Source: JAIESQ01 sp964495375 (GTDB lineage Bacteria; Planctomycetota; Planctomycetia; Pirellulales; JAEUIK01). Taken from it: a stretch of 64,000 nucleotides of DNA. Made by a program: the position numbers and the translations under genes. Of this stretch, positions 16,958 to 25,218 are shown in pieces (within the stretch, counting starts at the first letter, position 1; each line of letters opens with the position of its first letter). The stretch is from positions 1 through 64,000 of the forward strand of contig CAZBWM010000008.1 in the NCBI GenBank assembly GCA_964495375.1, given 5' to 3'. A model generated the notes under the pieces. That model did not search any database. It was not told the DNA's origin and was given only the letters and a program-made list of their open reading frames with translations.

Positions 16958-17960
16958 GGACTTGATCTCCCATGGCGCGACTGGAAAGGGCCGCCCACGT
17001 ATCTTGGTTGACAAATTCACTTACGAACCGCACGCTGCCGTCACCCAGCAGCACATTCGCGCCACCTGGGTGCTCTGCATACATCTGGCAGACGTGGCAT
17101 AGCGGGCTGTTGGGGGGGTGAATGACGGTTGGCACTTCGTCGGAGGCAGGGCCACTATGGACGTTGACCAGGGTCGCGGCATGGTCGCATGCCGAAAATG
17201 CGAACCGCGGGGTCGGACAAACAGACGCTCCAGGGACTACGCCGACCCATGTCTTGCTCGAGAGCACAGGATGATGCTCCCCGAGAAAGACGGTATTCGA
17301 TAGCCCGTCTCGGACGTCAGCGGGACGAAGTCCGCCATTGCGATAGAGCGGCCCGTCGGGAATCGAGCCATAGTTGTCCATGGTCAGTCCCCACGGCTCT
17401 TCTTGCCCGACGTTGGCGACGTAACAGCTTCTTGCGAAGTTGGCCAACACGTTGCCGCTGGCATCGATCACGTCGAACGCATCTTCAGTGCCCGTGGCCG
17501 AGGGACAAAGAAACAGTCCCACCTTCGTCTGCGCGGCCACAGCGTTACGGGGGTCCCAACATGGCAAGCGATGATTGAACGTGCGGTAGAGCGAATCTTG
17601 TTCGATAAACGGCAACAACAGCGTCCCCCAAGCCCAACCCGGGCCGGCATCGCGTGTGGTGGGATCGGGCGGGCCGTTGACACCACCCCCCTTCGGCTGG
17701 ATTACATAGGAGGGGGGAAAGCAGCCCAACGACTCCAAGTACAGGTGCATCCCCGCCCCCAACTGTTTGAGGTTGTTGCCGCACTGCAATCGCCGCCCCC
17801 CCTCGCGGGCGGCCTGCACGGCCGGGAGCAACAGCGCGATTAACACCCCGATGATGGCGATAACGACCAGCAGTTCGACGAGTGTGAAACCAGTCCGAGC
17901 CGGGCGGGAGATTGAGAACTGCCTTCGCGGCCAGGCGGCGAGCGAGCCCCAAAGCGTCAT
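16947..17960 (-). CDS. DUF1559 prepilin-like protein
   Basis: 337 aa. The N-terminus has a type IV prepilin signal: RTGFTLVELLVVIAIIGVLI, with cleavage expected between Gly and Phe and a hydrophobic helix behind it. It continues AVQAAREGGRRLQC.NNLKQLG, the DUF1559 hallmark of planctomycetes, and has the C-terminal GGANVLLGDGSVRFVSE motif. These proteins are thought to be secreted or assembled through a type II/IV-pilus-like route; their function is unknown. ATG 17960 is preferred; the frame is open to a TTG at 17975. The small lipoprotein gene overlaps its 3-prime end. Confidence 0.95.
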   Translation of the reverse strand: MTLWGSLAAWPRRQFSISRPARTGFTLVELLVVIAIIGVLIALLLPAVQAAREGGRRLQCGNNLKQLGAGMHLYLESLGCFPPSYVIQPKGGGVNGPPDPTTRDAGPGWAWGTLLLPFIEQDSLYRTFNHRLPCWDPRNAVAAQTKVGLFLCPSATGTEDAFDVIDASGNVLANFARSCYVANVGQEEPWGLTMDNYGSIPDGPLYRNGGLRPADVRDGLSNTVFLGEHHPVLSSKTWVGVVPGASVCPTPRFAFSACDHAATLVNVHSGPASDEVPTVIHPPNSPLCHVCQMYAEHPGGANVLLGDGSVRFVSEFVNQDTWAALSSRAMGDQVRDF

Positions 17961-18250
17961 CGTATTGGATTCCAAAAAACCAATTTAAATAAGGGTTTAC
18001 AACAATCCGCCGACGGTTGAACCGATGAACGTGCAGGGCATTGTAGCAAGGATTTTGTCCTTTGCAAACAAAAATTTCGATGACTCAAAATGTTGGTTTT
18101 GACGACTCGATGGACTTTGCATTATTGGGGGCGCATGGCTTGGCCTCAGGCGAAGAGTACGATGCGTGAATCGGAAGTGAACCGTGTCGCGATGGCCTGG
18201 TTTTGGGGGTGGGTGCGGAGCTCGCGAGCGATCGGGTGTAGGACGAAAGC

Positions 18251-18738
18251 ATGACGCTCGACTGGATTGGCCTGGCGGTCGCCGTCGGCATTTGCGTCTC
18301 GATGGCCGTGCTCGAAGGAGCGATCACGCCCGACGCGGTGCGCTCCTGGTACCCGACGCTCAAGAAACCATGGTGGAACATGCCGTTTGCCGCGTTCGTC
18401 GCCGTGGCGATCGTGGTCTATGCGATCGACGGCTTTGTCGCGTATCGCTTGTGGTCAGTCGCCACGTTGCCGGGAGCCGCGTCATTGGCCTCACGGCGCT
18501 CGTCGTCGTGATGGTTTTTAACGCGCTGTGGAACTGCGCGCTCTTCGCCACGCGCAACACGCTCATCGGTTGGCTGGGCTTGCTGGCGTTTCTCGCGCCG
18601 CTGTTGATCTTTCAGGTTGCGCTCTTCGTTTTTGACGCGCCGGCGGCGTGGACGCACCTGGTCTACGTGGCCTGGGTCGTGGCCTACGATCTGCCGTTGT
18701 TCTATCGCATCTGGCGGCTCAATCCGCCGGCGGAGTGA
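18251..18738 (+). pseudogene. TspO/MBR-type membrane protein, frameshifted
   Basis: The first frame (ATG 18251) encodes TM-rich sequence with the TspO-like WYPTLKKPWWNMPFAAFVAV segment and runs into a stop at 18511 after LPGAASLASRRSSS. The rest of a five-helix protein is found in the -1 frame from about 18475: VIGLTALVVVMVFNALWNC, then further helices, ending LYRIW-type residues and LNPPAE at 18738. One missing base near 18471-18480 accounts for the break. Rejoined length is about 162 aa, normal for TspO, which binds tetrapyrroles and related ligands. Loss of function or assembly error are both possible. Confidence 0.7.
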
Positions 18739-18889
18739 TCGTCGCTTTACGGCTGCGGTACGGCGTGAATTGCACTTGCGGCTCGGCTCCTTGTCCCCCC
18801 GCGCGGGCTTCGGTAGGCTACGAGCTTGGCCCCGCGAAAGCCCGCCCAACCCGCACTTTCCTTCCGCCAGCACCCAACCTGCGAGCCCC

Positions 18890-20125
18890 ATGAGCGACCC
18901 CTACTTTCAAGAGCGTTTTGCCCAACGGATCGGCGGCGCGAACTACGGCAAAGGGACCGAGATCTACAAGTTTGAGAAGATCAAGCGCGCCAAACGCAAG
19001 GCCCTGGCCGAGCACCCCGACCGGCGACTGATCGACTTCGGCATCGGCGAAAACGACGAGATGGCCCCCGAGCCGGTGCGGGCCCGCATGGCCGCCGAGA
19101 TCAACCGCCTGGAAAACCGCGGCTACGCCGACAACGGTATCGCCGAGTTCAAGGAGGCGGCCGCCCGGTTCATGCAGCGCGAGTTCGGCGTATCGCTCGA
19201 TCCGGCCACCGAAGTTAACCACTCGATTGGCTCGAAGCCGGCGCTGGCCATGCTGCCCGCCTGCTTCATCGATCCGGGGGACGTCACGCTGATGACGGTG
19301 CCCGGCTATCCCGTGGCCGGCACGCACACCAAGTACTACGGCGGTCGCGTCTACACGCTGCCGCTATTGGCCGAGAACGATTTCTTCCCCGACCTGGATT
19401 CGATTCCGGCCGACGTACTGTCGCGCGCCAAGCTCTTGGTGCTCAACTACCCGAACAGCCCGACGGGGCGGGTGGCGGCGCGCGAGTTCTACGAGCGGGT
19501 GGTCGACTTCGCGCGGCGGAACAAAATTGTCGTGGTGCAGGACGCCGCGCACACCATGCTGACCTATGACGGAAAGCCGTTAAGTTTTCTAAGCGTGCCC
19601 GGCGGCAAGGAGGTGGGCGTAGAGGTCCACTCGCTGTCGAAGGGCTTTCACATGATCGGCTGGCGGATCGGCTTCGTCTGCGGGCATCCGAAGATCGTGC
19701 AGGCGTTTGCCGACGTGAAGGACAACTGCGATTCGGGGCAGTTCATCGCCATTCAAAAGGCCGCGGCCGCCGCGCTCGATGATGCGTCGATTCCGCTGGC
19801 GACGCGTGCCAAGTACAAGCGGCGGCTCGAAAAACTCGTCGCCACGCTCAAGAGCGTCGGTTTCGATTGCCGCGTGCCTGGCGGCACGTACTTCTTGTAC
19901 ACACCCTCGCCGCGCGGCATCGACGGCGGTCCGAGCTTTGCCAATGCCGAGGCGGCCAGCCAGTACCTAATCGGCGAGCACTCGATCTGCACGGTCCCTT
20001 GGGACGATGCGGGAGCGTTCCTGCGTTTCTCGGTAACGTATGAAGCGCCGACCGAGGCCGCCGAGGACGAGCTGATGGCCGAGACCGCGCGGCGCTTAAA
20101 GCAAATCAAGCCCGTATTTGCGTAA
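18890..20125 (+). CDS. dapL: LL-diaminopimelate aminotransferase
   Basis: 411 aa. DapL converts tetrahydrodipicolinate directly to LL-diaminopimelate with glutamate as amino donor, a one-step route to lysine and peptidoglycan precursors. The N-terminus RIGGANYGKGTEIYKFEK, the GIGENDEMAP and NRGYADNGIAEFK segments, NYPNSPTGR, and the PLP-binding lysine K251 in VHSLSKGFHMIGWRIG are visible; it is a fold-type I aminotransferase. The frame is open from 18617 but ATG 18890 gives the family start MSDPYFQERF. Assignment to DapL rather than another class I aminotransferase rests on the N-terminal block, which I recall from planctomycete DapL sequences. Confidence 0.85.
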   Translation: MSDPYFQERFAQRIGGANYGKGTEIYKFEKIKRAKRKALAEHPDRRLIDFGIGENDEMAPEPVRARMAAEINRLENRGYADNGIAEFKEAAARFMQREFGVSLDPATEVNHSIGSKPALAMLPACFIDPGDVTLMTVPGYPVAGTHTKYYGGRVYTLPLLAENDFFPDLDSIPADVLSRAKLLVLNYPNSPTGRVAAREFYERVVDFARRNKIVVVQDAAHTMLTYDGKPLSFLSVPGGKEVGVEVHSLSKGFHMIGWRIGFVCGHPKIVQAFADVKDNCDSGQFIAIQKAAAAALDDASIPLATRAKYKRRLEKLVATLKSVGFDCRVPGGTYFLYTPSPRGIDGGPSFANAEAASQYLIGEHSICTVPWDDAGAFLRFSVTYEAPTEAAEDELMAETARRLKQIKPVFA

Positions 20126-20171
20126 ACGGGACAACGCAGCGGGCGGAACAGAGCAGCAGAAGGACGAGGCC

Positions 20172-21128
20172 ATGACCGTTTCTCCGAATACTGGGCGCGA
20201 TACTGCGCGCCACGGCTGTTGTGTCATTGCGCCGCTGCTGATTTTGCTTACGCTGGCAAGCGGCTGCGGATCATCGAACAGCGGCGGCGCCGCGGGGCAG
20301 CTCTCGTACTCCGAACAGGTGCAGGCGGCCGCCGCCGATCCCGAGCCTGAGTCGCGGGCGCGCAAGCTCACCGCGATCGGTTTTGAACAGGGCCAGGCCC
20401 GCGACCTGGGCGGGGCCCGCTCGACGCTGGCCGACGCGGCCAAGGCGGTCCGCGCGATCGAAGATCCAGCTGAGCGAATTCGCGCGGCCGCGCGGCTGGC
20501 CCGGGCTTATTTGGCGATCAACGAGACGCTGGAACTGCGCAAGCTGATTGCGACGGCCGGTCAGGAAGTCGACTCGGTTCCCGATGCCGAGAGCAAAGCC
20601 GACGTGCTGGTGCGATTGGCGAACTCCTGCACGGCGGCCAAGCTGAATGACGACGCGGCTAAGTACCTCAAACAGGCCGAAGCTGCCGCGGCCACGGTGA
20701 CCGATCCCGTCGGCCAGATCGGCATCGATAGCCGCATCGCGACGTCGTATCACACGCTCGGCAAAACCGACGATTTCAGACGGTTGCTCGACGCGGCGAC
20801 TACCAAAGCCGGCCTATTGGACGACGCCCGCCGCAAGGCGGAAGCGTTGGCCGATGTGGCTGCGACGCAACTCACCGCGGGCGACGCGGCCGGCGCGACG
20901 GCCACGCTCGAGGTCGCCAAGCAAGCAGCCCTGGCCGCCGAAGACGATTACAAGCGCGCTCATGCTCTGACGGCCATCGCCGACAAGCTGGCCGCCACGA
21001 AACACGCCCCCCAGGCACGCCCGTTGTTCGTCGAGGCGCAGCAGTTGGCCGAGAAGGTCACCGACGCCGGCTTACGCGACGAGGTGCTCTCGAAGATCCG
21101 CCGCGGGCTCGGTCAAATCGGCGGTTAG
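20172..21128 (+). CDS. Helical-repeat lipoprotein
   Basis: 318 aa; ATG 20172 has AAGGACGAGG upstream. The N-terminus is a lipoprotein signal ending LILLTLASGC. The mature part is nearly all helix, very rich in Ala, with repeats of about 35-40 residues resembling degenerate TPRs (e.g. ADVLVRLANSCTAAKLNDDA, KAEALADVAATQLTAGDAAG, KRAHALTAIADKLAATKHAP). A scaffolding or stabilising role is the usual expectation; no catalytic motif is seen. It follows dapL by 46 bp and may be in its transcript. Confidence 0.75.
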   Translation: MTVSPNTGRDTARHGCCVIAPLLILLTLASGCGSSNSGGAAGQLSYSEQVQAAAADPEPESRARKLTAIGFEQGQARDLGGARSTLADAAKAVRAIEDPAERIRAAARLARAYLAINETLELRKLIATAGQEVDSVPDAESKADVLVRLANSCTAAKLNDDAAKYLKQAEAAAATVTDPVGQIGIDSRIATSYHTLGKTDDFRRLLDAATTKAGLLDDARRKAEALADVAATQLTAGDAAGATATLEVAKQAALAAEDDYKRAHALTAIADKLAATKHAPQARPLFVEAQQLAEKVTDAGLRDEVLSKIRRGLGQIGG

Positions 21129-21184
21129 CGGTCGCATTCGGCGCTATGAGCAGGCGGAGACATTAGTCTTTCGCCACCGCGCGG

Positions 21185-21201
21185 GGCCGTTTGCAAGGCC
21201 G
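21185..21201 (+). promoter_or_regulatory. GGCCGTTTGCAAGGCCG motif before prpB
   Basis: Centred on TTGCAA, inside a longer GC-rich hairpin (21177-21208), 93 bp before the prpB start. An almost identical 17-mer, GGCCGCTTGCAAGGCCG, lies just after the prpC stop (23313-23329). TTTGCAAA-type sites control propionate genes in actinobacteria, so an operator role is possible; this is inference only. Confidence 0.35.
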
Positions 21202-21293
21202 CGCGGGCACCTTTATATTCCACGGTGACGCTCGTCCACAGTGCCCCTGGCAATCGTGCCGTTCGCTCACGCCGCAACGTTAGGGAAAGCCCC

Positions 21294-22196
21294 GTGCCAG
21301 TACCGCTCGCTGTCGATTCGCCGAGCCCCGGCCGGCGGCTGCGCGAGGCCGCCGCGGCCGGCACGCTGCAAATCCCCGGCGCGTTTAACGCGGCTACGGC
21401 CCGGCTGATCGAACAGGCAGGCTTTCGGGCCCTGTATCTGTCGGGCGCGGCCTTCTCGGCCGGCGTGCTGGCCCTGCCAGATATCGGGCTGTTCACCCTG
21501 ACCGAGCTGGCTACGCAAACCGCGTTCATCACCCGGCGGACGGAATTGCCGCTCATTGTCGACGCCGACACCGGCTTTGGGGCCGCGGTCAACGTCGAGC
21601 GGACCGTGCGCGAGCTCGAAGCGGCCGGCGCGGCCGCCATCCAGCTCGAAGATCAGCAGCTTCCCAAACGCTGCGGGCACCTAAGCGGCAAGAGCCTGGT
21701 CGACAGCGACGAGATGTGCGCGAAGATTCGCGCGGCGGTGGCCGCCCGGCGCGATCCGAACCTGGTGATCTTGGCGCGGACCGACGCCCGCGGCGTCTAC
21801 GACTTTGAAGACGCGGTGCGGCGGGCCAAAGCTTACGTCGCGGCCGGCGCCGACTGGATCTTCCCCGAGGCACTGACCAGTCGCGACGAGTTTGCCCGCT
21901 TCGCCCGCGAGGTGCCGGTCCCTTTGATTGCGAACATGACTGAGTTCGGCAAGTCGGCGCTGGTGCCGATCTCGGAGTTCACGGAACTGGGTTACGCGGG
22001 CGTGCTCTACCCGGTCACGCTTTTCCGCTTGGCAATGAAGGCCGTCGAAGAGGGGCTCGCCGCGCTCAAAACCGACGGCGATCAGCGCGAACTGCTTGCG
22101 AAGATGCAAACGCGGCAGGAACTGTACGATCTGTTGGGGTATACCGGTTACGAGGCGCGCGACCGCGCCTATTTTCGTCCAGAGGCAACCACATGA
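21294..22196 (+). CDS. prpB: 2-methylisocitrate lyase
   Basis: 300 aa from the GTG at 21294 (AGGGAAA upstream); the frame is open to 21225. PrpB cleaves 2-methylisocitrate to pyruvate and succinate, the last step of the methylcitrate cycle for propionyl-CoA. Visible marks are LQIPGAFNAATARLIEQAGF, the metal-site VDADTGFG, and the lyase signature K125-R-C127-G-H129 with catalytic Cys127. ICL/PEP-mutase superfamily members such as phosphonopyruvate hydrolase are the alternative, but the KRCGH motif and the prpC neighbour favour PrpB. Overlaps prpC by 4 bp (ATGA). Confidence 0.92.
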   Translation: MPVPLAVDSPSPGRRLREAAAAGTLQIPGAFNAATARLIEQAGFRALYLSGAAFSAGVLALPDIGLFTLTELATQTAFITRRTELPLIVDADTGFGAAVNVERTVRELEAAGAAAIQLEDQQLPKRCGHLSGKSLVDSDEMCAKIRAAVAARRDPNLVILARTDARGVYDFEDAVRRAKAYVAAGADWIFPEALTSRDEFARFAREVPVPLIANMTEFGKSALVPISEFTELGYAGVLYPVTLFRLAMKAVEEGLAALKTDGDQRELLAKMQTRQELYDLLGYTGYEARDRAYFRPEATT

Positions 22197-23311
22197 CCAA
22201 CGAAGTTTACAGCCCGGGGCTCGAAGGGGTGATCGCCGGCGAAACCGCCATCAGCACGATCACGGGGGGCTTGTCGTATCGCGGCTACTCGATCGAAGAC
22301 CTGGCGGCAAACGCCACGTTCGAGGAAGTCGCCTACTTGATTCTCTACGGCGATTTGCCGAAGAAGCCCGCGCTCGACGCCTTCAACAAGCGGCTGGGCG
22401 CCGCGGCGGCGATTCCGCCCGAGGTGATTGCCACGCTGCGATCGATTCCGCCCAAGGCATCGTTCATGGACGTGATGCGCACCGGCGCGAGCATGTTGGC
22501 GCACTTCGATCCCGACGCCGGCGACAACAGTCATGAAGCCAACTTGCGCAAGAGCGAGCGGTTGTTGGCCCAGATGCCGACCGTGCTGGCCGCGCGGCAC
22601 CGACTGCGTAGCGGGCAGGAGCCGGTCGCGCCCGACGCGAAGCGATCACTCTCGGGCAATCTGTTGTGGATGCTCTGGAACGAACCGCCGACCCAGCGGG
22701 CCGAACGGGCGATGGACGTGTCGCTCATTTTGTATGCCGAGCACGAGTACAACGCCTCGACCTTCACGGCGCGCGTGATCACGTCGACCATGTCCGACCT
22801 GCACTCGGCCGTGACCGGCGCCATCGGCGCACTCAAGGGCCCGCTGCACGGTGGCGCCAACGAAGCCGTGATGGACGTGCTGGCCGAAGTTGGCACCGCC
22901 GACAAGGCCGAGAAGTGGATTCGCGACGCGCTGGCCCAGAAGCGCCGCATCATGGGCTTCGGTCACCGTGTCTACAAGAACGGTGATCCACGAGCCACGT
23001 ACCTCAAAACGCTCTGCGCCGAGCTAGCGGTCGAAACCGCGCACGAGGACATGGAGCGGATGGCCGACGTGATCGAGCGGATCGTAGTCGGCGAGAAAAA
23101 GCTGCCGCCGAACTTGGATTGGCCCAGCGCCCGGCTGTATCACTACCTCAAGCTGCCTGTCGACGTCTACACCCCGCTGTTCGTGGTCAGCCGCGTGGTG
23201 GGCTGGAGCGCACACGTCATCGAGCAGTCGGACAACAACCGCTTGATCCGCCCGCGGGCACGCTACACGGGCCCCGAGCCGAAGAAATACGTGGCGGTGG
23301 AGAAGCGGTAG
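22193..23311 (+). CDS. prpC: 2-methylcitrate synthase / citrate synthase
   Basis: 372 aa, the short type II-like citrate synthase length. It condenses propionyl-CoA (or acetyl-CoA) with oxaloacetate. N-terminus YSPGLEGVIAGETAIS and GLSYRGYSIEDLA are typical. Catalytic residues: H219 in GPLHGGANE, H258 in GFGHRVYK, D324 in VDVYTPLF. The ATGA overlap with prpB supports methylcitrate synthase activity; no prpD or acnD is in the window, so the dehydratase step must be encoded elsewhere or by aconitase. Confidence 0.92.
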   Translation: MTNEVYSPGLEGVIAGETAISTITGGLSYRGYSIEDLAANATFEEVAYLILYGDLPKKPALDAFNKRLGAAAAIPPEVIATLRSIPPKASFMDVMRTGASMLAHFDPDAGDNSHEANLRKSERLLAQMPTVLAARHRLRSGQEPVAPDAKRSLSGNLLWMLWNEPPTQRAERAMDVSLILYAEHEYNASTFTARVITSTMSDLHSAVTGAIGALKGPLHGGANEAVMDVLAEVGTADKAEKWIRDALAQKRRIMGFGHRVYKNGDPRATYLKTLCAELAVETAHEDMERMADVIERIVVGEKKLPPNLDWPSARLYHYLKLPVDVYTPLFVVSRVVGWSAHVIEQSDNNRLIRPRARYTGPEPKKYVAVEKR

Positions 23312-23312
23312 C

Positions 23313-23329
23313 GGCCGCTTGCAAGGCCG
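23313..23329 (+). repeat. Second GGCCGCTTGCAAGGCCG motif, after prpC
   Basis: Differs from the 17-mer at 21185-21201 by one base. The two copies bracket prpBC in direct orientation, about 2.1 kb apart. CTTGCAAG is a perfect 8-bp palindrome at its core. Confidence 0.4.
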
Positions 23330-23339
23330 GGGCGCGACG

Positions 23340-23807
23340 ATGAAGGCCAACCGAGTCATCCTGGCACTGCAACTACTCATCATCGCCATCTTCGTTTTTG
23401 GCGATATCGGATTCGACTTTCCGGGCGCGTTCGGGCTGGACTACGACCACTTCATCATCCTGGCCGGCATCTATTTGTTGTTGTTCGTGGTCGGGTTTGT
23501 ACGCTCGATCAAGCGCGCCGAGACGAAGTGGATGCTCGCACAGTTGGCCGCGCCGGCCGCGATCTTGATCTACATGGCGAGCTATCCGCTGCTCTACCAC
23601 CGGCCACTCGATGCGGCCGATTACCAGCACCTGTTTGGCAAGTCGAGAGCGGACGTGCGCGCGGCCTTAGGACGTCAGGAATCGACCAGCTCGGGTTTGG
23701 GGGGCGACGCCATCGGGCCGTACGAATTCGAAAGCTACAACGGCATGGAGATTCACTATTCGCCGGATGGCCGCGTGCGATCCATTGAAGCGAAACCGTA
23801 CGATTAA
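23340..23807 (+). CDS. Small membrane protein of unknown function
   Basis: 155 aa from the ATG at 23340. Three hydrophobic helices (about residues 5-25, 34-55 and 66-87; e.g. ILALQLLIIAIFVFGDIGF and LAGIYLLLFVVGFV) are followed by a soluble C-terminal part of about 60 residues: HLFGKSRADVRAALGRQEST, then a beta-rich YEFESYNGMEIHYSPDGRVRS. The soluble part resembles small domains in which a short motif (GKSRADVRAALG) precedes a strand pair, but I do not recognise the family. It lies 28 bp after prpC. Confidence 0.7.
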   Translation: MKANRVILALQLLIIAIFVFGDIGFDFPGAFGLDYDHFIILAGIYLLLFVVGFVRSIKRAETKWMLAQLAAPAAILIYMASYPLLYHRPLDAADYQHLFGKSRADVRAALGRQESTSSGLGGDAIGPYEFESYNGMEIHYSPDGRVRSIEAKPYD

Positions 23808-23821
23808 CTGAACACGATCCG

Positions 23822-24226
23822 ATGAGGTTCAGAGCGGTGCCACGCCAAAACTACTCCACCGGCACGCCCTGGGAGCCCGTTGTCGGCTATTCGCGGGCCG
23901 TACGCGTCGGGCAGTTCGTCTATGTCTCGGGCACGACGGCGACGGACGCCGCCGGCAACATCGTCGGCCCTGGTGATGCCCGCCGACAGACCGAGCAGGC
24001 GCTGGCCAACATCGCGTCGGCGCTCGCAGCCGTCGGCGCCGAGCTTAAGCACGTCGTCCGCACGCGGATCTTCGTGGCCGATATCGACGATTGGGAAGCG
24101 ATTGGCCGCGCGCATGGCGCCGTGTTCGGCGAGATCCGCCCCGTCACGTCGATGGTCGAAGTCGCCCGGCTGATCAATCACGAGATGCTGGTCGAGATCG
24201 AAGCCGACGCGGTGATTGAGGAGTGA
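23822..24226 (+). CDS. Rid-family (YjgF/YER057c/UK114) protein
   Basis: 134 aa; the trimeric chorismate-mutase-like fold of RidA-type enamine/imine deaminases. Marks: NYSTGTPWEPVVGYSRAVRVG, FVYVSGTTATDAAGNIV, RTRIFVADIDDWEAIG, and TSMVEVARLINHEMLVEIEA. In RidA the catalytic arginine lies in the motif PARS-x-VEVARL; here the same place reads PVTS-M-VEVARL, so the Arg is replaced by Thr. This argues against classical RidA deaminase activity and for another Rid subfamily. It starts 15 bp after the small membrane protein gene, so it may end the prp transcript. Confidence 0.88.
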   Translation: MRFRAVPRQNYSTGTPWEPVVGYSRAVRVGQFVYVSGTTATDAAGNIVGPGDARRQTEQALANIASALAAVGAELKHVVRTRIFVADIDDWEAIGRAHGAVFGEIRPVTSMVEVARLINHEMLVEIEADAVIEE

Positions 24227-24322
24227 GCACCGCGACGGAGCGAGAGACTTACGGCTGCATCCTACTCAGCGCCACATCATGTCGGCACAGCATTCTTCGG
24301 CACAGTGCGACAACCAACAAGG

Positions 24323-25087
24323 TCAACGCTCTCGATTCCGCTCCAAGATCGACCGAATTGCCGCTTGCGCCGCCGGCGAACCGAACGTGCGGGCAAAGCC
24401 CTCGGCCGACAATCGGTCCCAATCGGCGTGCGGGCGTCCGGCCAAGGCCACGAAGAAGCGCCGCGCTTCGAGCACTACGTCGCGCCGGCAGCCAGCCAGT
24501 CGCGCTGCTGCCTCGTCGACGACCGCATCGAACTCGTCAGCCGGCGCCACGGCTTCGACCAACCCATGCGTGAGTGCGGCCGCTGCGTCGAACTCAGGCG
24601 TGAACAGCAGCATCTGCTGCGCCCGCGCGGGCCCCAACCAGGCCGCCAATCGCGACAATCCCCACGGCGGCAGCCAGAACTGCGATGCCTGCGGGAAACC
24701 GATTCGCGTGCCAGCCACGGCCAGCCGTACGTCGCAGTACAGCGAGATCAAGAACCCGCCGCCGAGCGCATAGCCGTGCAGCGCCGCCACGAGCGGAATA
24801 GGGAGCGCCGCCAGGCGATCGAGCAATCGCGGCCAGACCAAAGAAGCCTCGGCAGCGGCTCGGGCGTCGAGCGCGCCCAATTCGGCAAGATTGGCCCCCG
24901 CGCAGAAGCCGCGTCCTCGCCCACGCAGTATGATCACCCCAATGTCGTCGCGCGCTTCGAGTTGATCGACGGCCGTGGCCAGCGCGTCGAACATAGCGCG
25001 ATCGAGCGCGTTGGCCCCCGCAGGGCGATTGAACCAAAGCGTCGCGCGGGGCGATGCTATTTCGATCTCGATGGCAGGTGTCGTCAC
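24323..25087 (-). CDS. Crotonase-family protein lacking both catalytic glutamates
   Basis: 254 aa. Clear enoyl-CoA hydratase/isomerase fold: oxyanion-hole strand GRGFCAGANLAELG and helix HGYALGGGFLISLYCDVRLA, plus a C-terminal helix AAQAAIRSIL. An ungapped alignment to rat crotonase puts Leu113 where Glu144 should be and Gln133 where Glu164 should be. Both acid/base residues needed for hydration are therefore absent. Other crotonases (isomerases, dehalogenases, hydrolases, decarboxylases) use residues elsewhere, so CoA-thioester chemistry of another kind is likely. It lies convergent to the Rid gene; the acyltransferase upstream is on the same strand, 131 bp away. Confidence 0.88.
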   Translation of the reverse strand: MTTPAIEIEIASPRATLWFNRPAGANALDRAMFDALATAVDQLEARDDIGVIILRGRGRGFCAGANLAELGALDARAAAEASLVWPRLLDRLAALPIPLVAALHGYALGGGFLISLYCDVRLAVAGTRIGFPQASQFWLPPWGLSRLAAWLGPARAQQMLLFTPEFDAAAALTHGLVEAVAPADEFDAVVDEAAARLAGCRRDVVLEARRFFVALAGRPHADWDRLSAEGFARTFGSPAAQAAIRSILERNRER

Positions 25088-25218
25088 GGCCTGCTGAGTT
25101 TAGCCTGCCCGCGTGGCTTTGGCGACGGAGAAAAGGTGCGAGGAAGCGCTTGCAGATCGAGCCGCGGCGATCCATGCCGCGCAGTAAGAAAGGTCCCTGG
25201 CAGATTCCAGACACCTGT

